The notes under the pieces are model-generated. The model was not told the origin of the DNA, did no database searches, and was given only the letters and a program-made list of their open reading frames with translations. A DNA stretch of 64,000 bases from contig JAVJSD010000087.1 in assembly GCA_040219575.1 (NCBI GenBank), forward strand, positions 62,001 through 126,000. Reading direction: 5' to 3'. This stretch comes from JAVJSD01 sp040219575 (GTDB taxonomy: Bacteria > Planctomycetota > Planctomycetia > Pirellulales > Pirellulaceae). This document shows positions 40,236-49,798 of the stretch, one piece after another; positions within the stretch are counted from its first letter, which is position 1, and every line of letters starts with the position of its first letter. The position numbers and the translations under genes were made by a program.

Positions 40236-41147
40236 TTACTCGAGCAAATGACTGTGGATATCGTCGCGCCATGCGCCGCCGGGAAGGAGCGCCCCGGCGG
40301 TGTTTCCAGGCATGTACGGATTGTTGGGCCAGCTCATGGGGATGAACGTCGGCGTCAGCGTCGGGGGAGTCGAACCGGTCGTCGAATACTGAAAGCCCGT
40401 CGCCACGTCGTAGCCGTGCGTTTCGTCCGGTCCGGCGCTGAACACGAAGGGATACATCGCCCAATTTGGTTGGTCGGAATTGATATCTGATATCCCGACG
40501 CGAAACGGATCGAACGGATCGGGAGCATTCGCACGATTGTTGGGATCTTGAAGCGGCGTTTGTAGCTGGGGCGCCCAGCGCAGAAAGTAGATCGGAACTC
40601 CCCACGGGTCGATGATCTCCTTCATGCCGTCTCCGTCCACATCGGCAATCTCGCTGGGCTTGAAGTTATCCAGGGCGGTGCCGTCTCCCTCGCGCATGAG
40701 AGCCAGAATCAAATAAAGGCATTCGGCGCTTTCGTGGGTTGTGTTCCAGCCCGCCGAGGCGCGTCGCTGATAGGCGAGATTCAGCGAGGGAACCGCCGGC
40801 AGCGAAACCGGCGGATCGGCCACGTCGCTGATGCGATCCGGCATCTCCATCCGCATCAACTCACGCAGGGCGTTGAGCCGCAGCCAGGCCGCGTGGCGGC
40901 CGCTGATTCCCTGGGGAATCCTGATCCGCACCGGCCGCGTTCGATATTCCTCCCACCGCCGAATCAACAACTCGTTGATCTTGAGCACTTGAGCCCGGGC
41001 ACGCTCAACGCGGGCCTGCTCGATCGCGCCGGCCATGGCCACCACGATCGTAGCGGCCAGGATGGTCACCACCGAAATGGTGATCAACAGCTCGATCAGC
41101 GTGAAGCTGCGGCGCGGGCGCGGCGGGTGGATGCCAAGGACGCTCAT
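40236..41147 (-). CDS. Prepilin-like protein
   Basis: A 303-residue protein with R-R-S-F-T-L-I-E-L-L-I-T-I-S near the N-terminus: Ser replaces the usual Gly at the cleavage point, which prepilin peptidases tolerate less well, but Glu5 and the hydrophobic helix are in place. A conserved pilin helix follows (A-R-V-E-R-A-R-A-Q-V-L-K-I-N-E-L). The end has D-V-D-G-D-G-M-K-E-I-I-D-P-W-G-V-P, like the Ca-site and P-W-G-x-P of GspG-type pseudopilins. Its ATG overlaps the upstream stop (ATGA), coupling it to the GspG-like gene. Confidence 0.7.
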   Translation of the reverse strand: MSVLGIHPPRPRRSFTLIELLITISVVTILAATIVVAMAGAIEQARVERARAQVLKINELLIRRWEEYRTRPVRIRIPQGISGRHAAWLRLNALRELMRMEMPDRISDVADPPVSLPAVPSLNLAYQRRASAGWNTTHESAECLYLILALMREGDGTALDNFKPSEIADVDGDGMKEIIDPWGVPIYFLRWAPQLQTPLQDPNNRANAPDPFDPFRVGISDINSDQPNWAMYPFVFSAGPDETHGYDVATGFQYSTTGSTPPTLTPTFIPMSWPNNPYMPGNTAGALLPGGAWRDDIHSHLLE

Positions 41148-42043
41148 GGTCGCTGGTCCCCCAGCGTTTTGCCTTCGCTGAACGACGTGAGGTTGTCTTC
41201 GTCTTCCAACGTGTAGTTGGTTCCGTCGGGATACGTCTTGAACACGTCCGTCCCGACCGTTTCCGCGGCGTTGCTGTAGTAGCCGTCGAGGCCGGTGCTG
41301 ATGATCTGAAACTTGCGCGGCTCCAGGAACTGGGCGCCGCCCGTCGCGCCGTAGGGCCGCGCGACGCCGTTGCCGGCGGGATGCCCGTAGGCCGCCAGGT
41401 TGACGGTGGCCGAGAAGTCGAGGTCGTACGTATCGTGGTGAAAATAGACGTAAGGCGACAGGTCGGTGTACTCGGGGCAGTACGAGGGCCAGCCGTCGCC
41501 GTCGGGATCGATCAAGCGGTCCGGCTTGAACTCGAAGCGGCGTAGACTGCTGTTCTGCAGCGCCAGCTTGGCGGCCACCGGTTCATAGTCCGGCGCGGCG
41601 GAGGGCGGCAGTGGATTGATGAACGGGTACTGCTTGCTGGTGCCCACTAGCGCCAGCCAGAAGACCAGCGCCTCGGACTGGTCGATTCGCTGGTTGGCCG
41701 GCAGGTTGACCGTGTCGAAGTACGGCAAAAAGGGCGTGCCGGCCGTCGCATCGATTCCCGAAGCGGGAATGCCGACACGACGGTAGTAGCTGGCGATGTG
41801 CCGCTGGGTGAGGTTTCGATTCGCACCGTCGGGCGGGTAATCGCCGATACTCGTGTTGTACTCCTCAAGCGCCATTTCCAATTGCGTGAGTTCATTCGTG
41901 ATCGCGGACTGGCGGGCGGAGCGGATGGCCGCATAGGCCGCCACGGTGCCGAGCGCGGCGAGGATCGTGACGATCGAGACCACGACCAGCAATTCGACCA
42001 GCGTGAAGGCCGAGCGTCGCGCGTGATGGGGGTGCTTTCTCAT
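41144..42043 (-). CDS. Prepilin-like protein (GspG-like major pseudopilin candidate)
   Basis: A 299-residue protein with R-R-S-A-F-T-L-V-E-L-L-V-V-V-S-I-V: the +1 to +5 region F-T-L-V-E is typical, with Ala instead of Gly at the cleavage point. Then comes a pilin helix with A-I-T-N-E-L-T-Q-L-E-M-A-L-E-E-Y, as in GspG. Later D-P-D-G-D-G-W-P-S-Y-C-P looks like a Ca-binding loop. It is the first pilin gene after GspF and is translationally coupled to the next one, the position often held by the major pseudopilin. It is about twice the size of a usual GspG. Confidence 0.7.
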   Translation of the reverse strand: MRKHPHHARRSAFTLVELLVVVSIVTILAALGTVAAYAAIRSARQSAITNELTQLEMALEEYNTSIGDYPPDGANRNLTQRHIASYYRRVGIPASGIDATAGTPFLPYFDTVNLPANQRIDQSEALVFWLALVGTSKQYPFINPLPPSAAPDYEPVAAKLALQNSSLRRFEFKPDRLIDPDGDGWPSYCPEYTDLSPYVYFHHDTYDLDFSATVNLAAYGHPAGNGVARPYGATGGAQFLEPRKFQIISTGLDGYYSNAAETVGTDVFKTYPDGTNYTLEDEDNLTSFSEGKTLGDQRP

Positions 42044-42128
42044 GATTCGATTTCCCTCGTGGGTTTTCCGCCGCGTGGGCGGTATGTGTTGGTCCGCGAT
42101 GTATCGGTCCGCGGCGCCGCCAAGAGCG

Positions 42129-43523
42129 CTACGAGAGCTGATTGATCATTTCGATCAGGGGCAAGAACAGCGAAATCACGATGAAGCCGATGGCCGTGCC
42201 GAGGCCCACGATCAACAAGGGCTCGATCAGTTTCATCATGCCGTCGGTCAGCGTGCGGACTTCCTCGTCGTACACGTCCGACACCTTGTAGAGCATCGTG
42301 TCGAGTTCGCCCGTCTCCTCGCCGACATCGACCATGTTCACGACGATGTCGTCCACCACGCGCGACTTGAACCGCGCCAGGTACAACAGTCCCGCGATCA
42401 GCGCCATGCCGAAGAAAGCGGCCGCCGCGTACATCAACGGGATGGGCATGAAAAACAGCGCCGTCAGCGGACCGGCCATGAAGAAGATCCAGAAGAACAT
42501 CGCGATCGGGTGGAAGCCCGGCACCGAGTACTCCTTCATCGGTCGGGCGACCGTGTCGCCGTCGCGAATGGCGTCGGTGATCTTGGCGAACATCCGCTCG
42601 AACATGGCGTTGCCGGCGGTTTCGCGGGTGATGGTCAGGCCCTCGATGATCGGCACGCCGCTGGTCACCAACGTGCCCAGCGTTCGCGTGGTGCGGGCCA
42701 GCACGTTCTTCTCGACCAGTTTTCCCAGCACGGGCACCTTGAGGATGAACAGGTCCCAACCCATCTTGCCGGTCTTGAACTTGCGAACGATGGCGACGAA
42801 CAGGATCACCGCGATGGGAATCAGGGGTATTAAATACCAGTAGTGGACGACGCCGTGCGAGATGGAGACAAGAATCTTGGTGGCGGTGGGGAGTTCGATC
42901 TCGAACTCCTCGAACATTTCGATGAACACCGGCACGATGAAGTACATGATGCCCGCCAGAATGACGACCGCCACGATGGTGACGACGATCGGGTAGATCA
43001 TGGCGCCTTGGACTTTTTTCTTGAGCGACTGGGCGCGTTCCATGAACTCCGCCAGGCGGCGAAGAATGGTCTCCAACGCACCGCCCGCCTCGCCGGCCTT
43101 GATCATGTTCACGTACAGCCGGTTGAACACCTTGGGCGACTTGGCCATGGCCTCGGAGAGCGTCGAGCCGGCCTCGATCTCGTCGCAGACGTTGGTCAAG
43201 GCGTTCTTCAGGGCGCCGGGCTTCGACTGCCCTTCGAGGATTCGCAGGCTGCGGAGAATCGGCAGGCCGGCGTCCTGCAGAATCGAAAGCTGCCGGGTGA
43301 AGAGCGTAAGCTGCGCGCTGCTGGCGCCGCCGATCACGAAGGCGCGTTTCTTTTGTCCCTTTTGTCCCGCGGCGCCCGTCTTCTCCTTGCGGACGGAGAT
43401 CCGGGTGACGAAGTACCCCATCTGCCGAATGGTCTGCTGCGCCTCTTCCTGCGTGGCGGCCTCGATTTCGTCCTTGATTTCCTGGCCGGTTGCGTCCATC
43501 GCCTCGAAGACGAAGGTAGGCAT
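42129..43523 (-). CDS. gspF: GspF/PilC inner-membrane platform protein with extra hydrophobic insert
   Basis: A 464-residue polytopic protein that anchors the pilus/secretion ATPase. The start at 43523 has AAAGGA upstream (the longer frame to 43682 overlaps the ATPase gene and is not coding). The first GspF domain shows L-F-T-R-Q-L-S-I-L-Q-D-A-G-L-P-I-L and G-E-A-G-G-A-L-E; the second has L-G-T-L-V-T-S-G-V-P-I and V-G-E-E-T-G-E-L. Between R-P-M-K-E-Y (330) and V-N-M-V-D-V (about 395) lies an insert of about 50-60 residues with two extra hydrophobic helices (about 340-383). In ordinary GspF proteins these two blocks are almost adjacent. Four or five membrane helices are predicted instead of three. 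Confidence 0.9.
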   Translation of the reverse strand: MPTFVFEAMDATGQEIKDEIEAATQEEAQQTIRQMGYFVTRISVRKEKTGAAGQKGQKKRAFVIGGASSAQLTLFTRQLSILQDAGLPILRSLRILEGQSKPGALKNALTNVCDEIEAGSTLSEAMAKSPKVFNRLYVNMIKAGEAGGALETILRRLAEFMERAQSLKKKVQGAMIYPIVVTIVAVVILAGIMYFIVPVFIEMFEEFEIELPTATKILVSISHGVVHYWYLIPLIPIAVILFVAIVRKFKTGKMGWDLFILKVPVLGKLVEKNVLARTTRTLGTLVTSGVPIIEGLTITRETAGNAMFERMFAKITDAIRDGDTVARPMKEYSVPGFHPIAMFFWIFFMAGPLTALFFMPIPLMYAAAAFFGMALIAGLLYLARFKSRVVDDIVVNMVDVGEETGELDTMLYKVSDVYDEEVRTLTDGMMKLIEPLLIVGLGTAIGFIVISLFLPLIEMINQLS

Positions 43524-43605
43524 GGCGAGTGTCCTTTGAGGGGGAAAGGGAGTTGTCGGTTGCCAAGGCGGCGCCCGCGGGCGCCTGCGGTGTCTTGATT
43601 GGGGG

Positions 43606-45324
43606 TCAGGCGTCGAGAATCGTCTCGCGGACCACCTCGTCGGCGGTGGTCGTGCCGTCGTGCATGAAGCTGATTCCCGCATCGCGAAGGGTGACCATGC
43701 CGAAGCCTTGCGCGGCGGTGCGCAGATCGTCGGTGGCCGCGTTGCGCATGATCAGGTCCCGCAGTTCGTCGTTCATCACCATCAGTTCGAACAGTCCCAC
43801 GCGGCCCTTGTAGCCGGTGTTGTTGCACAAGTCGCAGCCGCCGCCGCGGTAAAACAGCTTGTCGGCCAATTCCTCGGCGGGAATCTGCAGTTCGTACAGC
43901 AGGTCGTCCGAGGGCGTGGTCTCCTCGCGGCATTGCGTGCAGATCCGCCGCACCAGCCGCTGCGCCAGAATCGCCTCGAGCGTGGCGGTGATGAGGAACG
44001 TGGGCACGCCCATGTCTTTCATCCGCGTGATGCTGCTCGGCGCGTCGTTGGTGTGCAACGTGCTGAACACGATATGCCCGGTGAGCGACGCCTGCACGGC
44101 GATCTCGGCCGTCTCCAGGTCGCGAATTTCGCCCACCAGGATCTTGTCGGGGTCCTGCCGCAGAATCGAACGCAGGCAGGCGGCGAAGGTGACGCCGATG
44201 TCGGCGTCGATCGGCACCTGAATGATGCCGTCGATGTCGTACTCGACCGGGTCCTCGGTCGTAATCAGCTTCTCCTCGATGACGTTCAATTCATTGAGCG
44301 CCGAATAAAGCGTGGTCGTCTTGCCCGAACCCGTCGGCCCGGTCACCAGCACGATGCCGTTCGGCTTGGCGATCACTTTCCGGAAGGCGCTCATCGTGGG
44401 TGCGTCCATGCCGACCTTGCCCAGATCCAACGACACCACCGAGCGATCAAGCACCCGCATCACGACCCCTTCGCCGAACATCGTCGGCAGCACGCTCACG
44501 CGGAGGTCGACCGGGTGGCCGCCCACGCTGAGTTCGATCCGGCCGTCTTGCGGCAACCGCCGCTCCGCGATGTCGAGATTGGCCATCACCTTGATCCGCG
44601 TGGTGATGGCGAACGCCAGGTGGCGCGGGGGCGGCACCATTTCGTACAGCACGCCGTCGGACTTGATGCGAATGCGGAATTCGTCCTCGAACGGCTCGAA
44701 GTGGATGTCGCTGGCGTGGTCCTTGATGGCCAGCAACAGCACCATGTTGAGCAGCTTGCGGACCGGCGCGCTGTCGGCCAGCGCCTCCATGCTGGTGATG
44801 TCGATCGGCCCGTCCTTATCCACTTGCTCGGCGGCCTTCTTCAGATCCTCGTCGTCCTCGAGCGTCTCGATCAGGCTCTCCATGTTCTCCTCGTCGGAGG
44901 AGTAGTAACGGTCGATGGCCTTCTGAATGTCGCGGTTGGTGGCCACGACCATGCGGATCTCGCGGCCGAGGAACGAGCGCAACTCGTCCTGCACCGAAAG
45001 CTTCTGCGGTTCGCTGGTGGCCAGCGTCAGCGAGTTCTCCTCCAGCTTGATCGGGATCACCCGATACAACTGGGCCATCGTCTCGGTGATTTCCTCGAGG
45101 ATCGGCTTGGGGATCACGGCGTCGCCCAACTCGACCACCTGCATGTTCATCTGCTCGGCGACCGCCTGGGCGAGTTGCTCATCGGTGATCAGCCCCATCT
45201 CCTCGCCGATGGCGCCGAGCAACTGATTGGGGTGCTGGTGCTGCTCTTCCAGCAGCATCTCGAGTTGCTCGTCGGTGATGAAACCGAGGTCGACAAGAAT
45301 CTGACCGATGCGACGAATGGCCAT
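43606..45324 (-). CDS. gspE: GspE/PilB-type assembly ATPase
   Basis: A 572-residue ATPase that powers pilus or pseudopilus extension. An N-terminal MshEN-type domain (I-G-Q-I-L-V-D-L-G-F-I-T-D-E-Q-L) is followed by the AAA-type secretion ATPase: Walker A G-P-T-G-S-G-K-T-T-T-L near residue 335, the Asp box, Walker B I-L-V-G-E-I-R-D, His box L-H-T-N-D-A, and a tetracysteine zinc site (C-T-Q-C and C-D-L-C). It lies between pilT and gspF on one strand, the classical B-T-C order. The GspE-type zinc site is present in both copies of this window, so the split into pilus versus secretion role cannot be made from sequence. Confidence 0.93.
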   Translation of the reverse strand: MAIRRIGQILVDLGFITDEQLEMLLEEQHQHPNQLLGAIGEEMGLITDEQLAQAVAEQMNMQVVELGDAVIPKPILEEITETMAQLYRVIPIKLEENSLTLATSEPQKLSVQDELRSFLGREIRMVVATNRDIQKAIDRYYSSDEENMESLIETLEDDEDLKKAAEQVDKDGPIDITSMEALADSAPVRKLLNMVLLLAIKDHASDIHFEPFEDEFRIRIKSDGVLYEMVPPPRHLAFAITTRIKVMANLDIAERRLPQDGRIELSVGGHPVDLRVSVLPTMFGEGVVMRVLDRSVVSLDLGKVGMDAPTMSAFRKVIAKPNGIVLVTGPTGSGKTTTLYSALNELNVIEEKLITTEDPVEYDIDGIIQVPIDADIGVTFAACLRSILRQDPDKILVGEIRDLETAEIAVQASLTGHIVFSTLHTNDAPSSITRMKDMGVPTFLITATLEAILAQRLVRRICTQCREETTPSDDLLYELQIPAEELADKLFYRGGGCDLCNNTGYKGRVGLFELMVMNDELRDLIMRNAATDDLRTAAQGFGMVTLRDAGISFMHDGTTTADEVVRETILDA

Positions 45325-45476
45325 GCGTTACCGTGCCTGCGAATTGAAATGAGATGCGGCCCGCCCGGCCCCGCGAGGGCCGGCGTGCGCCGATTGTGAG
45401 TAGAAGTCTGTTCCGGTTGTTTTGAAAAAGCGTTGTCTTCAAGCCGCCCGAAGGCGAGAGTATTCACGCGGCCGCA

Positions 45477-46592
45477 TCAGCCGTGTTCGGCTTCGCCCGA
45501 TTCGGGCATCGGTTGCTCCATGCCGCGGCGCGCATTGGCGATCCGCTTGGCCAGATCGTCGGGATTCTGCGCCTTGGTCAACACGTCCTCCAGGGCGACG
45601 AGGTTGTCGCGCCACAGCTTGAACAGCGCGTCGTCCATTAGCTGCATGCCGAACTTGGCGCCGGTCTGGATGGCCGAGTTGATGCGGAAGGTCTTGTTCT
45701 CGCGAATCAGGTTGGCGATGCTCGAGGTCACCACCAGGATTTCGTAAGCGGCGCAGCGACCGCCGCTTATGCGGGGCAGCAGCGTCTGGGCCACGATGCC
45801 GATGATCGAGGTCGACAACTGCGTGCGGATCTGATCCTGCAAGTTGCCGGGAAAGGCGTCGATGATGCGGTTGATGGTGCCCTGCGCGCTGTTGGTGTGC
45901 AGCGTGCCGAACACGACGTGGCCGGTTTCGGCGGCGCTAATGGCGGCTTCGATCGTCTCCAGGTCGCGCATTTCGCCGACGAGAATCACGTCCGGGTCCT
46001 GCCGCAACGCGCGGCGAATGGCCTCGGCGAAGCCCGTCACGTCGGTCCCCACCTCGCGCTGGTTGACCGTCGACTTCTTGTGGTAATGGAAGAATTCGAT
46101 CGGGTCTTCGATCGTGATGATGTGATGGTCGATCTGTTCGTTGATGAAGTTCACCAGGCTGGCCAACGTGGTGCTCTTGCCCGATCCGGTCGGGCCCGTC
46201 ACCAGGAACAAGCCGCGCGGCCGCAACACCAGTTTCTTCACCACATCGGGAAGTCCCAACTGCTCTGGCGTGAGCATGTCGTTGGGAATCTGCCGCAGCA
46301 CCATGGCGATATGCCCGCGCTGCTTGAACACCGACACGCGAAAACGCGCCAAGTCGCCGAAGGCGAACCCGAAGTCGCCGCTGCCGGTCTCCTGCAATTC
46401 CCGTTGAACGCGCTCCGGCGTGATGCTCTTCATCAGCGCCACGGTGTCGTCCGCCTCGAGCACCTTGGTCTCCAGCTTCCGCATCCGACCGTGCAGCCGA
46501 AACACCGGCGGCTGTCCGGTCGTAATGTGAATATCGCTGGCGCCTTGCTTGACCGCGGCTTGCAACAGCTTGTCAACGAGAATCGTGGCCAT
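45477..46592 (-). CDS. pilT: PilT-type pilus retraction ATPase
   Basis: A 371-residue ATPase expected to drive pilus disassembly and twitching. Features are the N-terminal Q-G-A-S-D-I-H-I-T-T-G-Q-P-P, Walker A G-P-T-G-S-G-K-S-T-T near residue 135, Walker B V-I-L-V-G-E-M-R-D-L-E-T-I, the PilT-specific A-A-E-T-G-H-V-V-F-G-T-L-H-T and N-R-I-I-D-A-F-P, and no zinc site. PilT usually lacks the N1 domain of PilB, as here. Its presence argues that the cluster makes a retractable type IV pilus, not only a secretion pseudopilus. Confidence 0.95.
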   Translation of the reverse strand: MATILVDKLLQAAVKQGASDIHITTGQPPVFRLHGRMRKLETKVLEADDTVALMKSITPERVQRELQETGSGDFGFAFGDLARFRVSVFKQRGHIAMVLRQIPNDMLTPEQLGLPDVVKKLVLRPRGLFLVTGPTGSGKSTTLASLVNFINEQIDHHIITIEDPIEFFHYHKKSTVNQREVGTDVTGFAEAIRRALRQDPDVILVGEMRDLETIEAAISAAETGHVVFGTLHTNSAQGTINRIIDAFPGNLQDQIRTQLSTSIIGIVAQTLLPRISGGRCAAYEILVVTSSIANLIRENKTFRINSAIQTGAKFGMQLMDDALFKLWRDNLVALEDVLTKAQNPDDLAKRIANARRGMEQPMPESGEAEHG

Positions 46593-46929
46593 GATCGGTT
46601 CCTGGGCGAAGGTCGAAGATCTCGAGCTTCAGTATGAGGCGAAAGTTAAGCAGCGTATGAAGAGAATGTTGACTAAACTCAACCTGTCGCCGGAGCGATT
46701 ATTCCCAGCCGCTCTGCCGGGCTCAAGATTTGAGTCGGTCCTTCGTCGAGTCGGCGCCATTGGGCGCAATCGCCGTACGCTTCGAGCGTGTCTCGTTCGC
46801 CGTTCCAATGGCCGGCGGGAACCCGCCAGAAAGGACCAAACGACGACGAAGCGGCAAGTTCGTCTATCTTAACACCAGGCGACGGCCAACGATGCGCCTT
46901 GGGGGAACTTGGGACCGCTGGGCATTTCG
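46593..46929. other. Intergenic, no gene seen (pilT promoter region)
   Basis: The 337 bp between the end of the upstream ATPase gene and the pilT start contain no protein-like frame. It is likely to hold the pilT promoter; TTAAGCAGCG and AAAGTTAAGC-type AT-rich patches occur at 46640-46690. No hairpin terminator was recognised. Confidence 0.4.
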
Positions 46930-48660
46930 TCAATTCAGCAACGAGGCGAGCGAGTCCTGCTCCGTCCGTTTCGCCACGCGGTACACTTCCTCCAAGGTTG
47001 TCGTGCCGTTCAGAACCTTGCGGATGCCGTCGGTGTAAAGTGTTGTCATGCCTTCATTAATCGCGACCTTGCGGATTTCCTGCGAGGCCCGATTCTCAAA
47101 TACCATCTGCCGAATCTTGGTGTGGATGAGCATCAACTCGAAGATGCCAAGACGGCCGCGGAAGCCTTTCTTGTTGCAGTGACCGCAGCCTTTTCCCCGC
47201 ATGAACGTCCCTTGGGCGGCCAATTCTTCCGTAATGCCGGCGTCGATCAACGCACTCTCTGGTGGGGTTTGCGGCTGCTTGCATTTTGAACAATTGACCC
47301 GCACCAGGCGCTGGGCCAGCACCGCGATCACGCTGCTGGCGACGAGGTAGTTCGGCACCCCCATGTCGGTCATGCGTGTCACAGCACTGGGCGCATCGTT
47401 CGTATGCAGCGTACTGAAAACCAAGTGTCCAGTGAGCGAGGCCTGAATTCCCATCGATGCCGTCTCATCGTCGCGCATCTCGCCGACCAGGATCACATTT
47501 GGCGCCTGTCGCAACATCGCGCGAATAATCCGGGCAAAATCCAACCCGATATCGTGCCGCACCTCAACCTGGTTGATGCCCGGCAGGTAGTACTCCACCG
47601 GATCTTCGGCCGTAATGATTTTCCGGTCGGGCCGGTTCAGGTTGTTAAGCGCGGCATACAGGGTGGTCGTCTTCCCAGATCCCGTCGGCCCCGTCACCAA
47701 CACGATGCCGTTGGGTCGTTTGATGAGACTCTGGAACCTGCGGAAGTCGTTGTCCGACAACCCCAACTGCCGGATGCCCACCTTGATGTTGTCCTTGTCG
47801 AGCAGGCGCATGACGATCGACTGACCGTGGTTGGTCGGCAGCACGCTCACGCGAAGGTCGAGCTCCTTCTCTCCGACGGTGACCTTGATCCGCCCATCCT
47901 GGGGGCGTCGGCGTTCGGCGATGTCGAGTTTCGACAGAATCTTGACGCGGGAGATCAGGGCCGCCAACAGCCGGCGGGGGGGGCTGTCGCGCTCGATGAG
48001 AATGCCATCCACCCGGTAGCGGATGCGAATCCGGTCCTCGAAGGGCTCGATATGGATGTCGGAGGCCCGCAGTTGCACGGCCTCGGTGATCATCAGTTGC
48101 ACGAGTCGGACGATCGGGGCGCTGTTCTCGTCGACGGCGTCGGACGACTTGCGGGTTTCGTCCTCCATCTCCGTGAAATCGATGGCCGTATCCGTGAACT
48201 CCTGCAGCATGGAGTCGGCCGATTCCCCTTCGATCTGCCCATAGTAGCGGTTGATCGCCTCCAGGATGTTTTCCCGGGGCGCCAGGGCGATTTCGACCCG
48301 TCGGTTGAGAATAAACCGCAACTTGTCGATCGTGGGGATGTCTTCCGGATCGCTGACGATCACCTTCAGGGTGTCGTCGTCCTGCGACATCGGCAAAATG
48401 GCGTTTTCGCGGGCCACCGACTCCGGCACGAGTTCGATCACCGAATCGGGAATGCGGACCTCATTCAGATCGACATATTCCAACTTGCTGAGTTGGGCCC
48501 GGGCCTGCATCACCTCTTCGCCGGTGCAGTAGCCGAGTCGAACCAGGCAGTCGGATTCCGGCTGCGAGGACTCGCGGGACATCTGCTCCGCCTCGGCCCA
48601 TTGTTCGGGGCTGATCACACCGCTTCGAACGAGAATCTCAGCCCAACCATTGAGCGCCAT
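46930..48660 (-). CDS. gspE: Second GspE/PilB-type assembly ATPase
   Basis: A 576-residue paralogue of the ATPase at 43606-45324. The start at 48660 follows AGGAG with a 6-bp gap; an ATG two codons upstream is also possible. Domain order is the same: a MshEN-like N-terminal part (A-E-I-L-V-R-S-G-V-I), then S-D-I-H-I-E-P-F-E-D, Walker A G-P-T-G-S-G-K-T-T-T near 330, Walker B I-L-V-G-E-M-R-D-D-E, L-H-T-N-D-A and the tetracysteine site (C-S-K-C, C-G-H-C). It leads the leftward cluster. Two intact GspE-type enzymes plus PilT suggest two assembly machines or two extension motors sharing one platform. Confidence 0.93.
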   Translation of the reverse strand: MALNGWAEILVRSGVISPEQWAEAEQMSRESSQPESDCLVRLGYCTGEEVMQARAQLSKLEYVDLNEVRIPDSVIELVPESVARENAILPMSQDDDTLKVIVSDPEDIPTIDKLRFILNRRVEIALAPRENILEAINRYYGQIEGESADSMLQEFTDTAIDFTEMEDETRKSSDAVDENSAPIVRLVQLMITEAVQLRASDIHIEPFEDRIRIRYRVDGILIERDSPPRRLLAALISRVKILSKLDIAERRRPQDGRIKVTVGEKELDLRVSVLPTNHGQSIVMRLLDKDNIKVGIRQLGLSDNDFRRFQSLIKRPNGIVLVTGPTGSGKTTTLYAALNNLNRPDRKIITAEDPVEYYLPGINQVEVRHDIGLDFARIIRAMLRQAPNVILVGEMRDDETASMGIQASLTGHLVFSTLHTNDAPSAVTRMTDMGVPNYLVASSVIAVLAQRLVRVNCSKCKQPQTPPESALIDAGITEELAAQGTFMRGKGCGHCNKKGFRGRLGIFELMLIHTKIRQMVFENRASQEIRKVAINEGMTTLYTDGIRKVLNGTTTLEEVYRVAKRTEQDSLASLLN

Positions 48661-48666
48661 ACACAA

Positions 48667-48981
48667 CTCCTAATCCGATACAACGACCGCGGAACGTTCC
48701 ACCATGGGGAGGGAGATGCCGACGGCCAGACTCCGGCGTGCCGTCGGCCGGAAGGACGCGCAAGGCGAGCGCCTTGGGGATCGTCGCTAACTCCAAGAAT
48801 CATCTTGGACTACGTCAAGCGGGGTTGTCAATAAACCACCCTGAAGATGGGGCTTATTGAGCGGAACCGTGAGAAACGGCGACTCGAATCGGCGGCCAGC
48901 GTCCGTCGGCTCAAGTCGCCCCGGACGAGGCCGACCATCCCTGCGTATCGAGTTGATTGCGCATCCAAACGGAATCGCGCG
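48667..48981. other. Intergenic region upstream of the pilus operon
   Basis: No gene-like frame. It carries two inverted repeats: GCCGACGGC (48718-48726) with GCCGTCGGC (48740-48748), and CAAGGC (48761-48766) with GCCTTG (48771-48776). They lie in what should be the leader of the leftward ATPase transcript, so they may be leader hairpins or an operator. Confidence 0.4.
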
Positions 48982-49665
48982 TCATCGAACGCCGCGCGAT
49001 TCGCGTCGAACGCCACGCGCCAGACGTCGCAACCGGTCGGCGGTGGTGTAGTCGCCCTGCTGTTCGAGCGACTCGGCCCGATAGGCCAGTTGGCGGGCGG
49101 CCTCCCGCAGGGTCGCCAAATACTGGTCGTCCGGCGGATCGAGCGGCGGGCTCTGGTAAAAGACGCGTTTCGGTTGTCCGTCGCTGGCGGCCACGCGCGG
49201 CGCGAATTGCCGCAACGACTTTGCGAATTCCGAGTCGTCGTGGAGGTGCGATTGCGAATTCTCGGCGGATTGGCGATCGGCGGAGTCGCTGGTCGACGCG
49301 CCGGCGTCATTGGTGGTTGCCGTCGGCGCCGCCAGCGATGTTCCGTTGAGCAGATCGAGATTGAGACGCTGGCGGATTCTGCGAATGTCGTCGATTACGG
49401 CATCCGGAACGGCCGGATCCGCGGCTGCCGATCCGGTGGTCACACGTGCGGGAGTCTCCGCTGGCGTCCGATCGGCGGCGTCGGCGATCGGCGCTGCGTC
49501 GGCGGGCGTCTCGTCGGGTTGCGCCGAGCGCTCCCCCGCGGAGTTTTTGTGGACCGGTCGGGGGTGCGTTGTTTGAGGCGGCTCAGCGGAAAGGGCGCAC
49601 GCCATCAACAGCATTGCTGTCACACCGCTGACAGCGCACGCGAACGCTGCGGTCCATCGCATCAT
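48982..49665 (-). CDS. Secreted hypothetical protein
   Basis: A 227-residue protein with GAAGGAG about 8 bp before the ATG. A signal peptide is clear (R-W-T-A-A-F-A-C-A-V-S-G-V-T-A-M-L-L-M-A, cleavage after A-L-S-A). The middle is rich in Ala, Pro, Thr and Asp and probably unstructured. The end has a helical part with two Leu-rich segments (A-T-L-R-E-A-A-R-Q-L-A-Y-R-A-E-S-L-E, R-L-R-R-L-A-R-G-V) of the kind found in TPR-like or envelope-binding tails. Its gene lies between the pilus cluster and the WD40 genes. Two near-identical copies of CTTCCGCGAATCTCGG lie just upstream (49686-49720). Confidence 0.6.
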   Translation of the reverse strand: MMRWTAAFACAVSGVTAMLLMACALSAEPPQTTHPRPVHKNSAGERSAQPDETPADAAPIADAADRTPAETPARVTTGSAAADPAVPDAVIDDIRRIRQRLNLDLLNGTSLAAPTATTNDAGASTSDSADRQSAENSQSHLHDDSEFAKSLRQFAPRVAASDGQPKRVFYQSPPLDPPDDQYLATLREAARQLAYRAESLEQQGDYTTADRLRRLARGVRRESRGVR

Positions 49666-49798
49666 CTCGAACTCCTTCGGCTGATTCTTCCGCGAATCTC
49701 GGAGCTTCCGCGAATCTCGGTGGAAGGAGAAAGAGTATAAAGGCGACTCGTGCCGCGAACCTAGGCCGAATTGTCGCTTATGCGCGTCGGCGCGTCGA

